NCBI RefSeq assembly: GCF_015999465.1
Contig: NZ_CP065534.1
Span: 372,001-436,000, forward strand
Source of the DNA: Lonsdalea populi
GTDB lineage: Bacteria > Pseudomonadota > Gammaproteobacteria > Enterobacterales > Enterobacteriaceae
Direction: 5' to 3'
Length of the DNA: 64,000 nt
A program made the position numbers and the translations under genes. Positions within the stretch are counted from its first letter, which is position 1. Every line of letters begins with the position of its first letter. This document shows, piece by piece, positions 1-8,246 of the stretch. The notes beneath the pieces were generated by a model. That model did no database searches, was not told the origin of the DNA, and saw only the letters and a program-made list of their open reading frames with translations.

Positions 1-336
1 CATTGAAGGCAAAACTCAGGGCAACATCACCGCCGGTGCCTTCACTTCCGACTCCGTCGGCAACATCTACGTGCAGGGCCACGAAGACGATATGCTGGTG
101 CAGGAATTTAGGTGACCGTCCCGACCGACCTGCAGTCCGGTCAGCGGGTGCACAAGCCGTTCAAATTCACCGTTGCGCTGAATAAAGCCGTCCCGCTGAT
201 GTACAACGCCCTCGCATCCGGCGAAATGCTGCCGACCATGATCCTGAAATGGTACCGCACCTCGGTTGAAGGCAAGCAGGAGCTGACCTTAGCCAAAAAT
301 CAGTGCAGTGCTAAATCAGGGATCTTCGTCTGTTAA
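1..336 (+). pseudogene. hcp: Hcp family Type VI secretion tube protein, broken remnant
   Basis: This is a decayed gene for Hcp, the hexameric tube protein of Type VI secretion systems. The first frame, open from base 2, reads IEGKTQGNITAGAFTSDSVG and on to MLVQEF, a typical Hcp N-terminal half lacking its first residues, which lie off the window. It stops at 113-115. The protein resumes one frame over from about 112 with VTVPTD, then RVHKPFKFTVALNKAVPL and KWYRTSVEGKQE. A small deletion between QEF and VTV therefore shifted the frame. Hcp similarity ends near base 283; the remaining codons to the stop at 334-336 look unrelated, so the C-terminal half is gone. No other Type VI gene is visible. 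The gene is almost certainly non-functional; a programmed frameshift is unlikely because the C-terminus is also missing. Confidence 0.85.
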
Positions 337-619
337 CCAAACAATTTTGCTGGTCTGTCCTGCTATTTCATCAACCTGGACTATGTTTGTCGCGAGATAA
401 GAAAAAACCGCGGCGCGGGTGACATGAGTTTCACGGTGTAGGGGGCCATTTGACAAGAGCCATGCCGCTAGCGCACAGCGCTGAGTCTTTTGCTTGCTTG
501 CAAAATGCAGGATGAATTGACGTGATGAAATTGCTAGAGGGCTATGTCGATGCACCGAGTTTTACATTGACCTCTAACGCTATTTTTATGGAAGGTCATT
601 AGATTAAAAGGAGTTAACC
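284..619. other. Intergenic stretch after the hcp remnant
   Basis: These 336 bases follow the point where hcp similarity ends and run up to the LysR gene. I see no recognisable gene or clear mobile-element end. The stretch is probably the scar of whatever removed the hcp 3' half. A good ribosome binding site (AAAAGGAG, 606-613) near the end serves the LysR start. Confidence 0.5.
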
Positions 620-1543
620 GTGTTTCTGAGACAACTTCATTACCTGGTTGCATTGGCTGAACATCAGCACTTTGCACAGGCCGCAGAGAGTTGCTGGGTT
701 TCGCAACCCTCTCTGTCCGTTGCGCTTCAGCAAATGGAACGTGAGTTGGGCATTACCATTATTCGGCGCGAGCGGCGTTTTCAGGGGTTCACGCCGGAAG
801 GTGAGCGCGTGCTGGACTGGGCGAGAAAAACGCTGTCTTCCTTAGACGGGCTGAAGCAAGAGGCCGCTCTGGCGCGAGCCGTGGCCGGGGGGAATTTAGT
901 GATCGGCACGGTACCTTCGGCGATGCACGCCGTTTCTACGCTGATTAAAGAGTACCGCCGCGTCATACCCAGGCTGAATTTGAAGGTCTTTTCCCTGAGT
1001 ACGCGCGACATTCTGAATCGGTTGAAAAATCAGGATCTGCATTTGGGCATTGCCTATTCCGGTGTCAGCACCGGAGCCGGGGAGATATACGAATCTCTGT
1101 CGCTGTACGCAGAGCGATTCGTTCTGCTGTCCAATAGTGAGGTCGCTCCTCCGGCTGGGGATGCATTCCACTGGGAGGATGTGGGTGAGCTGCCGCTGTG
1201 TTTGTTTAATCATGAAATGCAAAATCGGCGGGTCATCGAAGAGGCTTTTCGTAAGGCGGGGGTGACGCCTCAGGTGATCATCGAAACCAACGCGCTCAGC
1301 GTTCTATATGAAATGGTGAGCAGCGGGCAAGCCTACAGTATCGCCCCCATCAGTGCGATCCCCGATTATCTGATCGCCAACGGCATCATCGCCCATCCCA
1401 TTGAATCTCCACCGTTACCGGAAATGAGCTTGCTGCGACTACGTAAGGATAACCAGCCCGCACTGCTAGACTCGGTATGGGGGATGACGAAGCAGTTCGA
1501 CCTACAGAGCAAAATCGACCAATCCATATACCGAACAGGTTAA
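620..1543 (+). CDS. LysR family transcriptional regulator, probably of the adjacent formate dehydrogenase
   Basis: A full-length LysR-type regulator of 307 residues. The N-terminal winged helix-turn-helix spans about residues 1-60 (FLRQLHYLVALAEHQHFAQA, then VSQPSLSVALQQME). It is followed by the usual linker helix and a periplasmic-binding-like effector domain from about residue 90 to 295. The start is GTG at 620, preceded by AAAAGGAG. The gene lies directly upstream of, and in the same direction as, the NAD-dependent formate dehydrogenase gene. The 137-bp gap contains a 9-bp inverted repeat suited to LysR binding. By position it most likely controls fdh in response to formate or a related small acid; that is inference. 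The family call is certain, the effector unknown. Confidence 0.88.
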   Translation: MFLRQLHYLVALAEHQHFAQAAESCWVSQPSLSVALQQMERELGITIIRRERRFQGFTPEGERVLDWARKTLSSLDGLKQEAALARAVAGGNLVIGTVPSAMHAVSTLIKEYRRVIPRLNLKVFSLSTRDILNRLKNQDLHLGIAYSGVSTGAGEIYESLSLYAERFVLLSNSEVAPPAGDAFHWEDVGELPLCLFNHEMQNRRVIEEAFRKAGVTPQVIIETNALSVLYEMVSSGQAYSIAPISAIPDYLIANGIIAHPIESPPLPEMSLLRLRKDNQPALLDSVWGMTKQFDLQSKIDQSIYRTG

Positions 1544-1624
1544 TAGGGCAGAGCTATTTACAGATACTTTCAAACAATTGGACGCGTGATTCTTAAGCGC
1601 CCAGACTGGAGCAAGTAACAGAAA

Positions 1625-1649
1625 ATATAGCTTAAAATCAAAGCTATAT
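1625..1649 (+). promoter_or_regulatory. Inverted repeat, candidate LysR-type operator upstream of fdh
   Basis: A perfect 9-bp inverted repeat, ATATAGCTT (1625-1633) and AAGCTATAT (1641-1649), is separated by 7 bases and lies 31 bp before the fdh start codon. AT-rich interrupted dyads of this size are typical LysR-family binding sites. Its position between the LysR gene and fdh supports that role. No binding data can be inferred. Confidence 0.45.
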
Positions 1650-1680
1650 AATTAACTTGCTTAGTTTTATGGAGATAACT

Positions 1681-2841
1681 ATGTCCAAGATTTTGTGCGT
1701 ACTGTATCCCGATCCTGTAACTGGTTTCCCCCCCGTCTATGCCCGGGACGATATCCCAGAAATTCCGACCTACCCCAATGGCCAGACTGCGCCGACGCCG
1801 TCGGGCGAACTGGGTTTCACCCCCGGTGAGCTGGTAGGCAGCGTCTCGGGAGAACTCGGATTACGTCGTTATCTGGAAAGTCAGGGGCATGAGCTGATTG
1901 TGACCAGCGATAAGGAAGGCGCTGACTCCGTATTCGATCGTCATTTACCGGATGCCGACGTCGTCATTTCCCAGCCATTCTGGCCGGCTTATCTAACGGC
2001 TGAACGTATTGCCAAAGCGAAGAAACTCAAGCTGGCGTTGACGGCGGGCATCGGCTCTGACCATGTCGATCTGAAGGCTGCAGCTGAACGAGGCATCACC
2101 GTGGCGGAAGTGACCTTCTCCAACTCCATCAGCGTGGCGGAGCACGTGGTGATGACCGTTCTGGCCTTGGTTCGCAACTACCTGCCTTCGCACCAAATCG
2201 CCAACAACGGCGGTTGGAATATCGCGGACTGCGTGGCACGCAGCTATGACGTCGAAGGGATGCACTTCGGGACGTTAGGCGCGGGGCGTATTGGTCTGGC
2301 GGCGCTGCGCCGTCTGAAGCCTTTCGATATGAAGCTGCACTATTACGATCCTCATCGTCTGTCGCAAGAGATTGAACAGGAACTGGGCTTGGCCTATCAC
2401 GAAACCCCGGAATCGCTGGTTAAAGTTTGTGATGTGGTTAACCTGCAAACCCCGCTGTATCCCTCAACTCAGGGATTCGTCAACGAAGCCTTCCTGTCTC
2501 AGTTCAAGCGCGGTGCCTACTTAATCAATACGGCGCGTGGCGCGCTCTGCGATCGCGATGCGATTGCTCGTGCGTTGGAGTCGGGCCAGCTGGCTGGCTA
2601 TGGCGGCGACGTCTGGTTCCCGCAACCCGCGCCGGTCGACCACCCGTGGCGACGTATGCCGCATCAAGGGATGACGCCCCATATCTCCGGTACTTCGCTG
2701 TCGGCTCAGGCGCGTTATGCGGCAGGGACGCTGGAAATTCTGCAAAACTTCCTTGAAGGAAAACCGATCCGTCAGGAGTATCTGATTGTCGACGGCGGCC
2801 AACTGGCCGGGACCGGCGCCGACTCTTATCAATTGGCCTGA
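1681..2841 (+). CDS. fdh: NAD-dependent formate dehydrogenase
   Basis: This enzyme oxidises formate to CO2 while reducing NAD+ (EC 1.17.1.9). It is a metal-free cytosolic member of the D-2-hydroxyacid dehydrogenase family, unlike the molybdenum/selenocysteine formate dehydrogenases usual in enterics. The product is 386 residues. The Rossmann motif GAGRIG is at about residues 200-205, Arg286 lies in NTARGAL, and His334 in TPHISGT. These match the catalytic Arg284 and His332 of the Pseudomonas enzyme. The C-terminal signature GDVWFPQPAP...DHPWR and the ending EYLIVDGGQLAGTGA are diagnostic of true formate dehydrogenases rather than other hydroxyacid dehydrogenases. The ATG at 1681 is chosen because GGAGA sits 5 bases upstream. 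A strong terminator follows the gene. Confidence 0.93.
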   Translation: MSKILCVLYPDPVTGFPPVYARDDIPEIPTYPNGQTAPTPSGELGFTPGELVGSVSGELGLRRYLESQGHELIVTSDKEGADSVFDRHLPDADVVISQPFWPAYLTAERIAKAKKLKLALTAGIGSDHVDLKAAAERGITVAEVTFSNSISVAEHVVMTVLALVRNYLPSHQIANNGGWNIADCVARSYDVEGMHFGTLGAGRIGLAALRRLKPFDMKLHYYDPHRLSQEIEQELGLAYHETPESLVKVCDVVNLQTPLYPSTQGFVNEAFLSQFKRGAYLINTARGALCDRDAIARALESGQLAGYGGDVWFPQPAPVDHPWRRMPHQGMTPHISGTSLSAQARYAAGTLEILQNFLEGKPIRQEYLIVDGGQLAGTGADSYQLA

Positions 2842-2882
2842 TGAGATAGGCGCATCCTGCGGCGGTCGTTGATCGCCGCACG

Positions 2883-2922
2883 TCACTCTGCGCCGTCGTG
2901 AACGGCGCAGAGTGATCTTTTC
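2883..2922 (+). terminator. Intrinsic terminator of fdh
   Basis: A 14-bp perfect stem, TCACTCTGCGCCGT (2883-2896) with ACGGCGCAGAGTGA (2902-2915), has a 5-base loop and is followed by TCTTTTCCC. It ends the fdh transcript before ohrR. Confidence 0.8.
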
Positions 2923-3051
2923 CCTTATAGTGCTTCGAATCTCTGATACGGCGGAACCGGGATATAGCGCGATCGCGTATGATCGTCGCGTGCGTTTGAC
3001 GCCGAAACAAAATCGCTTGCTATTTAATTTTGTAAGATATAAATTGCGGGC

Positions 3052-3525
3052 ATGAACGAAAAAAACGCCACCCATTCACAAGAAACGCTGAGCGAGGCCG
3101 CATTTAGGCTGGACGGTCAGATATGTTTCGCACTTTACTCGACGAATCTGGCGATGAATAAAGTCTATCGCCGTTTGCTGTCAAAACTTCATCTGACTTA
3201 TCCCCAGTATCTGGTCATGCTGGTACTGTGGCAAAAGGACGGTGTGACCGTATCTGAACTGGGCGAGCGGCTTTATCTGGATTCCGCGACGTTGACGCCG
3301 CTTTTGAAGCGGTTGCAGCAGGCCGGATTGGTGGAGCGTTACCGCGGTAAGAAAGATGAGCGCCAGGTGCTGATCTATCTGACCGATAACGGCCGACAGT
3401 TGCAGGATAAGGCGCGAGGGGTGCCGGAGAGCGTATTTTGCGCCACCCAATGTAATCTGGACTGGCTGCAAGGCATGAAAAACGAGCTTGAAACGTTGCG
3501 GGCCAACCTCATTGCGCATCTGTGA
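3052..3525 (+). CDS. ohrR: OhrR, MarR-family organic peroxide sensor and repressor
   Basis: A 157-residue MarR-family winged-helix repressor that normally silences ohr until organic hydroperoxides oxidise it. The reactive-cysteine context DGQICFALYS places the peroxidatic Cys at residue 25. Two further cysteines sit at 130 and 134. This arrangement matches the 2-Cys OhrR type known from Xanthomonas (Cys22, 127 and 131), where oxidation forms an intersubunit disulfide. The DNA-binding wing and helix region is TVSELGERLYLDSATLTPLL with RYRGKKDERQV. The gene is directly upstream of ohr in the same direction, 116 bp apart, the classical pairing. The ATG at 3052 gives the usual length. Confidence 0.92.
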   Translation: MNEKNATHSQETLSEAAFRLDGQICFALYSTNLAMNKVYRRLLSKLHLTYPQYLVMLVLWQKDGVTVSELGERLYLDSATLTPLLKRLQQAGLVERYRGKKDERQVLIYLTDNGRQLQDKARGVPESVFCATQCNLDWLQGMKNELETLRANLIAHL

Positions 3526-3567
3526 GGCGGCGACGACAACGTTTTTTATTGTTCATAAAGATAGTGC

Positions 3568-3584
3568 GCGATTAAATTTTTCGC
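3568..3584 (+). promoter_or_regulatory. AT-rich imperfect dyad, possible OhrR operator
   Basis: The sequence GCGATTAAATTTTTCGC is an imperfect palindrome 58 bp upstream of ohr. A related AT-rich stretch (GCTATTTAATTTTG, about 3018-3031) precedes ohrR. OhrR operators are AT-rich dyads in such positions. The assignment is tentative. Confidence 0.35.
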
Positions 3585-3641
3585 TATTTTATCCCGCCTT
3601 TTGCTGTTGCGGTATTAATAATCTGAAAACGGAGAAACACG

Positions 3642-4076
3642 ATGTCTATTGAAAAAGTTCTGTACGTTGCACATGCGAAAGTGACCGGCGGGCGTGATGG
3701 TCGCGCGGTTTCATCCGACAATCATCTTGACGTTAAACTGACCACGCCGCGTGAACTGGGCGGCATGGGCGGCATGGGCGGCGAAGGGACAAACCCGGAA
3801 CAGATGTTCGCCGCGGGCTACTCCGCCTGTTTTATCGGCGCATTGAAGGTCGTGGCCTCCCAGGCCAAAGTCAAATTGCCTGCCGATATGGCGGTCACCG
3901 GCCATGTCGGCATCGGCGCCATTCCGAATGGCTTCGGTATCGAAGTCACGCTGGAAATCGACCTGCCGGGCATTGAACGCAGCGTTGCTGAAGATCTGGT
4001 GCATCAAGCGCACGAAGTGTGCCCTTATTCCAACGCCACCCGCGGCAACATCGATGTTACGCTGAAAGTGGTCTGA
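3642..4076 (+). CDS. ohr: Organic hydroperoxide reductase Ohr
   Basis: A cytosolic thiol peroxidase of 144 residues that reduces organic hydroperoxides, including fatty-acid peroxides, using lipoylated or dithiol partners. The peroxidatic Cys63 is in [11 protein letters not shown] and the resolving Cys127 is in [12 protein letters not shown], both family-defining. The Gly/Met-rich segment [20 protein letters not shown] precedes the active site, as usual. A clear GGAG site lies before the ATG at 3642. The gene forms the classical pair with ohrR upstream, which is its expected repressor, and a terminator follows. Confidence 0.95.
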   Translation: MSIEKVLYVAHAKVTGGRDGRAVSSDNHLDVKLTTPRELGGMGGMGGEGTNPEQMFAAGYSACFIGALKVVASQAKVKLPADMAVTGHVGIGAIPNGFGIEVTLEIDLPGIERSVAEDLVHQAHEVCPYSNATRGNIDVTLKVV

Positions 4077-4098
4077 TCCCTCCCGGATCAACGACCCC

Positions 4099-4123
4099 GA
4101 GGCCGCCTTGCGCGGCCTCTTTC
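4099..4123 (+). terminator. Probable terminator after ohr
   Basis: The stem GAGGCCGC (4099-4106) and GCGGCCTC (4112-4119) has a 5-base loop and is followed by TTTCATTT. It lies between the converging ohr and MFS genes. The U-tract is short. Confidence 0.6.
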
Positions 4124-4142
4124 ATTTAGCGCAGCGTCTTCG

Positions 4143-5453
4143 TCATCGGTTGACGACCTTCGGGGGCAGGGCGATTACCAGCAGCGAACTGACGATCAGG
4201 CAAGCGGCAAAAAACCACAGCGCGCCTGCGCTGCTTCCGGTCAGATCCAGAGCAAATCCCATCAGTGAGTTACTCACCAAACCGGCAATATTGGCCAGCG
4301 AACAGGCGAGGGCAAACCCCGTCGCCGCGGCGGTTCCTGTGAGGAAGGTGGCTGGCAGGCTGAAAAAGACTGGCACCGCGCCGATGATGGTGGCCTGAGC
4401 GATAGCAAAGAGCAATACCGTGGCGACGACGTTGTCGGTGAAGAACGTACTTGCCGCCATGGCGACGGCACCGATAAGGAAAGGGACGATGATATGCCAG
4501 CGGCGTTCACGGTGGCGATCCGAACTGGCGCCAATCGCCAGCATTCCTAACAGTGCTGCCAGACTGGGAAGCGCGGTCAACAGTCCGATATGAAAGGGAT
4601 CGGCCACGCCCGCTTGCCGGATGAGCGTCGGCATCCAGAATCCCAGCGCGTAGGCGCTCAGCAAAATGGAAAAGTCTATGCCGCCCAGCATCCACACCTT
4701 CAGATTGAAAAAGCCTTCCCGGAAGCGGTGATGCGAATGGCGGCTCTCGGCCTCGTCTTGTTTGAGCGCCAGAGCAATCTGCGTTTTTTCCCGATCGTTG
4801 AGCCAGTTGGCCTGCTGAAAGCTGTTGGGCAGCACCCAAAGCGTCAGGATACCCAGCAGAACGCTGGGCAGGCCTTCCAGCAAAAACAGCCATTGCCAGC
4901 CACGCAGGCCGTGGAGCTGATCGAAATGAATCATGATCCAGCCGGAAATCGGTCCGCCGACAATGCTCGACAGGGGAAGGCCGATCATAAACAGGGCAAT
5001 CACCCGGCCACGCCGATGGGAAGGAAACCACTGGGTCAGATAGTAAAGTACGCCGGGTAGAAAGCCGGCTTCGGCCGCGCCGAGCAGAAAACGCAGGATG
5101 TAGAACTGTTCCGGCGTAGTCACCAGCAGTGTGCAGGTGGACAATAGGCCCCATGAGATCATGATGCGGGCTATCCAGACCTTGGCGCCGATCTTTTCCA
5201 GCATCAGATTGCTGGGGACTTCAAACAGGATGTAGCCGACAAAAAACAGTCCGGCGCCGAGTCCGAAGGCCGTTTCGCTGAAGTGTAAATCTTCCACCAT
5301 CTGTAGCTTGGCAAAGCCGACGTTAATACGGTCCAGATAGGCGGCCAAATAGCAGAAACAAAGAAACGGGATGAGCTTCCAGACGATTTTTCGATAAAGC
5401 GCAGGTTCATCTTCTTTTACCGGGGTTGTTCCCGCAGCAGATGCGTTGGTCAT
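4143..5453 (-). CDS. MFS transporter, anion:cation symporter (ACS) family
   Basis: A 436-residue inner-membrane protein with about 12 hydrophobic helices split by a charged central loop (about residues 215-245, DREKTQIALALKQDEAESRH). The motif YLDRINVGFAKLQM in the first helix region and the segment GAAEAGFLPGVLYYLTQWFP are hallmarks of the ACS family of the major facilitator superfamily (tartrate, galactarate, phthalate and hexuronate transporters such as TtuB, GarP and ExuT). The substrate is therefore probably an organic acid, but cannot be named. The gene is transcribed toward ohr and has no catabolic genes beside it. The ATG at 5453 gives the normal family length. Confidence 0.85.
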   Translation of the reverse strand: MTNASAAGTTPVKEDEPALYRKIVWKLIPFLCFCYLAAYLDRINVGFAKLQMVEDLHFSETAFGLGAGLFFVGYILFEVPSNLMLEKIGAKVWIARIMISWGLLSTCTLLVTTPEQFYILRFLLGAAEAGFLPGVLYYLTQWFPSHRRGRVIALFMIGLPLSSIVGGPISGWIMIHFDQLHGLRGWQWLFLLEGLPSVLLGILTLWVLPNSFQQANWLNDREKTQIALALKQDEAESRHSHHRFREGFFNLKVWMLGGIDFSILLSAYALGFWMPTLIRQAGVADPFHIGLLTALPSLAALLGMLAIGASSDRHRERRWHIIVPFLIGAVAMAASTFFTDNVVATVLLFAIAQATIIGAVPVFFSLPATFLTGTAAATGFALACSLANIAGLVSNSLMGFALDLTGSSAGALWFFAACLIVSSLLVIALPPKVVNR

Positions 5454-6049
5454 GTCAGATATTCCTCATTTATCCAATACGCCCGCCGCCCATCTGCTTG
5501 GTTCCGCATCGCGTTGTGCGGCGGGAACTGCTGGAAAATGGGGTTGAGAGCGTAAACAGAGTCAGAGCGTGATGCATGGTTGCCGCATAATGGCCGATCG
5601 GCTCAACCAGACGGCGGTGAGTCAGTCTACTGAGAAGCGAAAAATCTGACCAGCGTAAATTTGGTCGAAATGCCGCTATTTGTGTTAAGCAAACGATTTT
5701 CTTGGTCTATCTGCATCCATCATACGGAAAAGGAAAACGGCGATTAATCTCATCGTCCCGCGTGATGCGCTGACCCATCGGGACTGCGCCGGACCCCGCG
5801 GACGACGGTGACGGGCTCGACGAAACCGTCTGCAAAAATAGCAGAAAAAGCATAGTTTGATGCTCTAATGAGCAGATAAACCGTTTCCGGTCCGTCAGGC
5901 TAAAAAAGGGCTTGCCATCCTCCTTAAAGAGAGACATAATGCGCCCACTTCTTCGGAAGACGTAGATAAAAACGTGATTAATCAATAGATTGAGAGTTTT
6001 ACTTATCGAATGACTTCATGGGTTCAAGCCACGTGAACGTCAATTCAAA
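5454..6049. other. Intergenic region between the MFS gene and tRNA-Gly
   Basis: About 600 bp without a convincing gene. It must hold the divergent promoters of the MFS gene and the tRNA. A possible 92-codon reading frame on the minus strand (5707-5985) has no recognisable similarity and a low-complexity Ser/Pro stretch, so I do not call it. Confidence 0.5.
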
Positions 6050-6125
<76 letters not shown>

Positions 6126-6165
6126 AATTTTGGCTTGCAGAGCGGATAGCGCATCTGCAAGTTTG

Positions 6166-6195
6166 CGAACAGAGAGCCGAAAGGCTCTCTGTTCG
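6166..6195 (+). terminator. Perfect 13-bp hairpin with GAAA tetraloop downstream of tRNA-Gly
   Basis: CGAACAGAGAGCC (6166-6178), loop GAAA, and GGCTCTCTGTTCG (6183-6195) make a perfect stem closed by a stable tetraloop, 41 bp after the tRNA. It is followed only by TTTCC, so it may end the tRNA transcript or act as an RNA processing or stability element. Confidence 0.7.
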
Positions 6196-7057
6196 TTTCC
6201 GGCCCCACCCATCCAGATAATCCACTATCAAAGCCGAAGCGGTAACACCTGTAGTCTCATTTTCCTCCCGTATCACGCCATCTAATAGGCTATTGACGGG
6301 AATATTTTTATTCATATCAGCTTGTTAATCTCATGTGCCGGAAGCGGGAGTGACAAATCACTACACACTCACGGACGTCTAAGAGCATACGCCCAGCGCG
6401 GCATCTCCCCGTTCGCCGTAAAACGCTCTTCGCCGAAGGCGCAAGGGGCCGTGCGGCGCGAGCTATATCTTGCGCGTTGCCATACATTGTCGACAAACGC
6501 CGTAGCGATCTTTATATTCACGATTTTCTGATGCCGAACCGCTGATTAACCCCGAAGGGTTGTATGGCCCGCTGGGGCTTCTGACCAACCGGCGCCGTTC
6601 GGTCGTCAGTCCCACTCCGCCAGGCTCCGCCGAACCCGCGGTGCGGTTTCGGGCCATGCGGCTAGGGTCTGAAAGCCAACGTCACAAGGATATCGCTCCT
6701 GAGGGGACAAGGGCAGGGAGAAGTAGCCCTGTATGACCGGCATTGATGGTGCCGCAATGGACCACTTTGCTCGAGATCACTATGCTCGGCGGTTTACGCC
6801 CCTTCCGCAATGAAAATCTCCCCGGCGCTTAAGCAGTTGGTTTATGCCGTCGCATTGGTTTACCCCTTCGCCGGTAAAACTTAAACTACTCTTCACTTTC
6901 TTTCCGCATTTCCGTTGAGCGCCGGCGTCATGGAAGCGGCGAACGCGGCTTTTAGCCGAATATCTCCGGTATTTTACTGAGTTATAACGGTCGTTGATGT
7001 TCTTGGCAGGTCCGTTCGGACGGGATGATTTTCATCAATAATAAGGTTTGTTTGATT
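6196..7057. other. 862-bp gap with no recognisable gene
   Basis: No reading frame here resembles a known protein. The only structure I see is a second dyad, CCGAACCCGC (6630-6639) with GCGGTTTCGG (6643-6652), with one mismatch and no U-tract. The sequence is not obviously an attachment site; no repeat of the tRNA 3' end was found. It could be decayed coding DNA or hold an unrecognised small RNA. Confidence 0.45.
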
Positions 7058-8056
7058 ATGTCACGTAACCTGTGGGCGACCGCACTGGCATGCGGCGCGC
7101 TTTTTACGGGAGCGTCCGCCGAAGCTTATGCCGGATGTCTCGTTGACCACGTCACGGAAAGCGATTCAACGTTCCCTTCCACGCTGCAAGGCAAACTGGC
7201 CTATCACACCTACGGCAGCTATGGAGACGGCGCCAGTCAGATCTTCATCTACGACTTCGCCGCCCGAAAAGTGACGCAGGCGTCTTCATCGTCGTGGGGG
7301 ATCCAAGACCCGATGAACGCGGTATTCAGTCCCGACGGTCAATGGCTGGCCTTTATGGGCATCAAGGACGATGCCTGGAATATCTTCATGTGGCGGGTTG
7401 ATTCAGCCGACCTGCCGGTTAACCTGACCAAAAGCACGGGCGAGACCAGCAACGAGGATCCCAAGTTCAGTGCCGATGGCACCGCGCTGTTTTTCAAGCA
7501 GGATGGCGACGTGATAAAGGCGGCGTTGAGTTTTGAAAACGACATGCCGGTGTTCAGCTCGCAGGCCAATCTGACTCACTCCTCATCAATAATAGAAAGC
7601 TCGATGCCGTATCCGTCCGCCGATGGCAAGCTGGTGTTTTACGCGGCAGGGAAGGCGTCGGGCCTCATGGGCGTGTATCGTCTGACGCTCGCTACCGGTA
7701 AAAAGGTGGTCTTCGACAAGCCGAATGGTTTGGAGGCCTATTATCCGACGGTTCGTCAGGATGGACGGGTCTTTTACTCGCGCTGGAAGGACTCGGGCGG
7801 AGCCGACCAGCTTTATACCAAGGTGAACCCAAGTGATAAGGCTGAACAACTGTCGATTAACGATTGCGATAGTAATAACTCTGACGCTTTCCCCGTGAAT
7901 GGCACTGACTATGTCTTCTTTTCATCGACCACTGAAGGCAAATACCAACTGTACCTCGGCGAAGTCAGTACGGGTAAACGCTGGAGTCTCTCTTCATTCC
8001 ACGTGAATGACGATACGGATAAAGAGACACTCGGGGCTAACTATTTCGGCGGGTAA
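7058..8056 (+). CDS. Secreted TolB-like (PD40) beta-propeller protein of unknown function
   Basis: I do not recognise a named family member. The product is 332 residues with an N-terminal signal peptide (SRNLWATALACGALFTGAS) and probable cleavage after AEAYA. At least five repeats of the PD40/TolB-propeller type follow, each with a core such as AVFSPDGQWLAFMG, PKFSADGTALFFKQ, PYPSADGKLVFYAAG or TVRQDGRVFYSRW. This indicates a periplasmic or exported propeller of five to seven blades. Two cysteines (in the mature N-terminus and in INDCDSN) could form a disulfide. Oligogalacturonate lyases and TolB share this fold, but no catalytic signature is evident. The gene stands alone. The ATG at 7058 places the signal peptide at the start; an in-frame ATG at 7025 is also possible. 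Confidence 0.72.
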   Translation: MSRNLWATALACGALFTGASAEAYAGCLVDHVTESDSTFPSTLQGKLAYHTYGSYGDGASQIFIYDFAARKVTQASSSSWGIQDPMNAVFSPDGQWLAFMGIKDDAWNIFMWRVDSADLPVNLTKSTGETSNEDPKFSADGTALFFKQDGDVIKAALSFENDMPVFSSQANLTHSSSIIESSMPYPSADGKLVFYAAGKASGLMGVYRLTLATGKKVVFDKPNGLEAYYPTVRQDGRVFYSRWKDSGGADQLYTKVNPSDKAEQLSINDCDSNNSDAFPVNGTDYVFFSSTTEGKYQLYLGEVSTGKRWSLSSFHVNDDTDKETLGANYFGG

Positions 8057-8246
8057 ACGTCATGTTATATGACGACGGACGCCAATAACGCATCCGTTCT
8101 GGAGGAGAAAAGGGAGACTTCACGCCTATTTTGTCCATCCATTTTTCGAATAAAGTAAGCACTTGCAAACTTTGAAGGCCTTTTGCCACCATCACTGGCT
8201 CTGGTAGCCATCGACATTAGCCATGCCTCACCGGTTTCGTTCGCAG

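Noticed and set aside
5707..5985. A 92-codon minus-strand frame before tRNA-Gly
   Set aside because: Low-complexity Ser/Pro content, no recognised family and no clear ribosome site.
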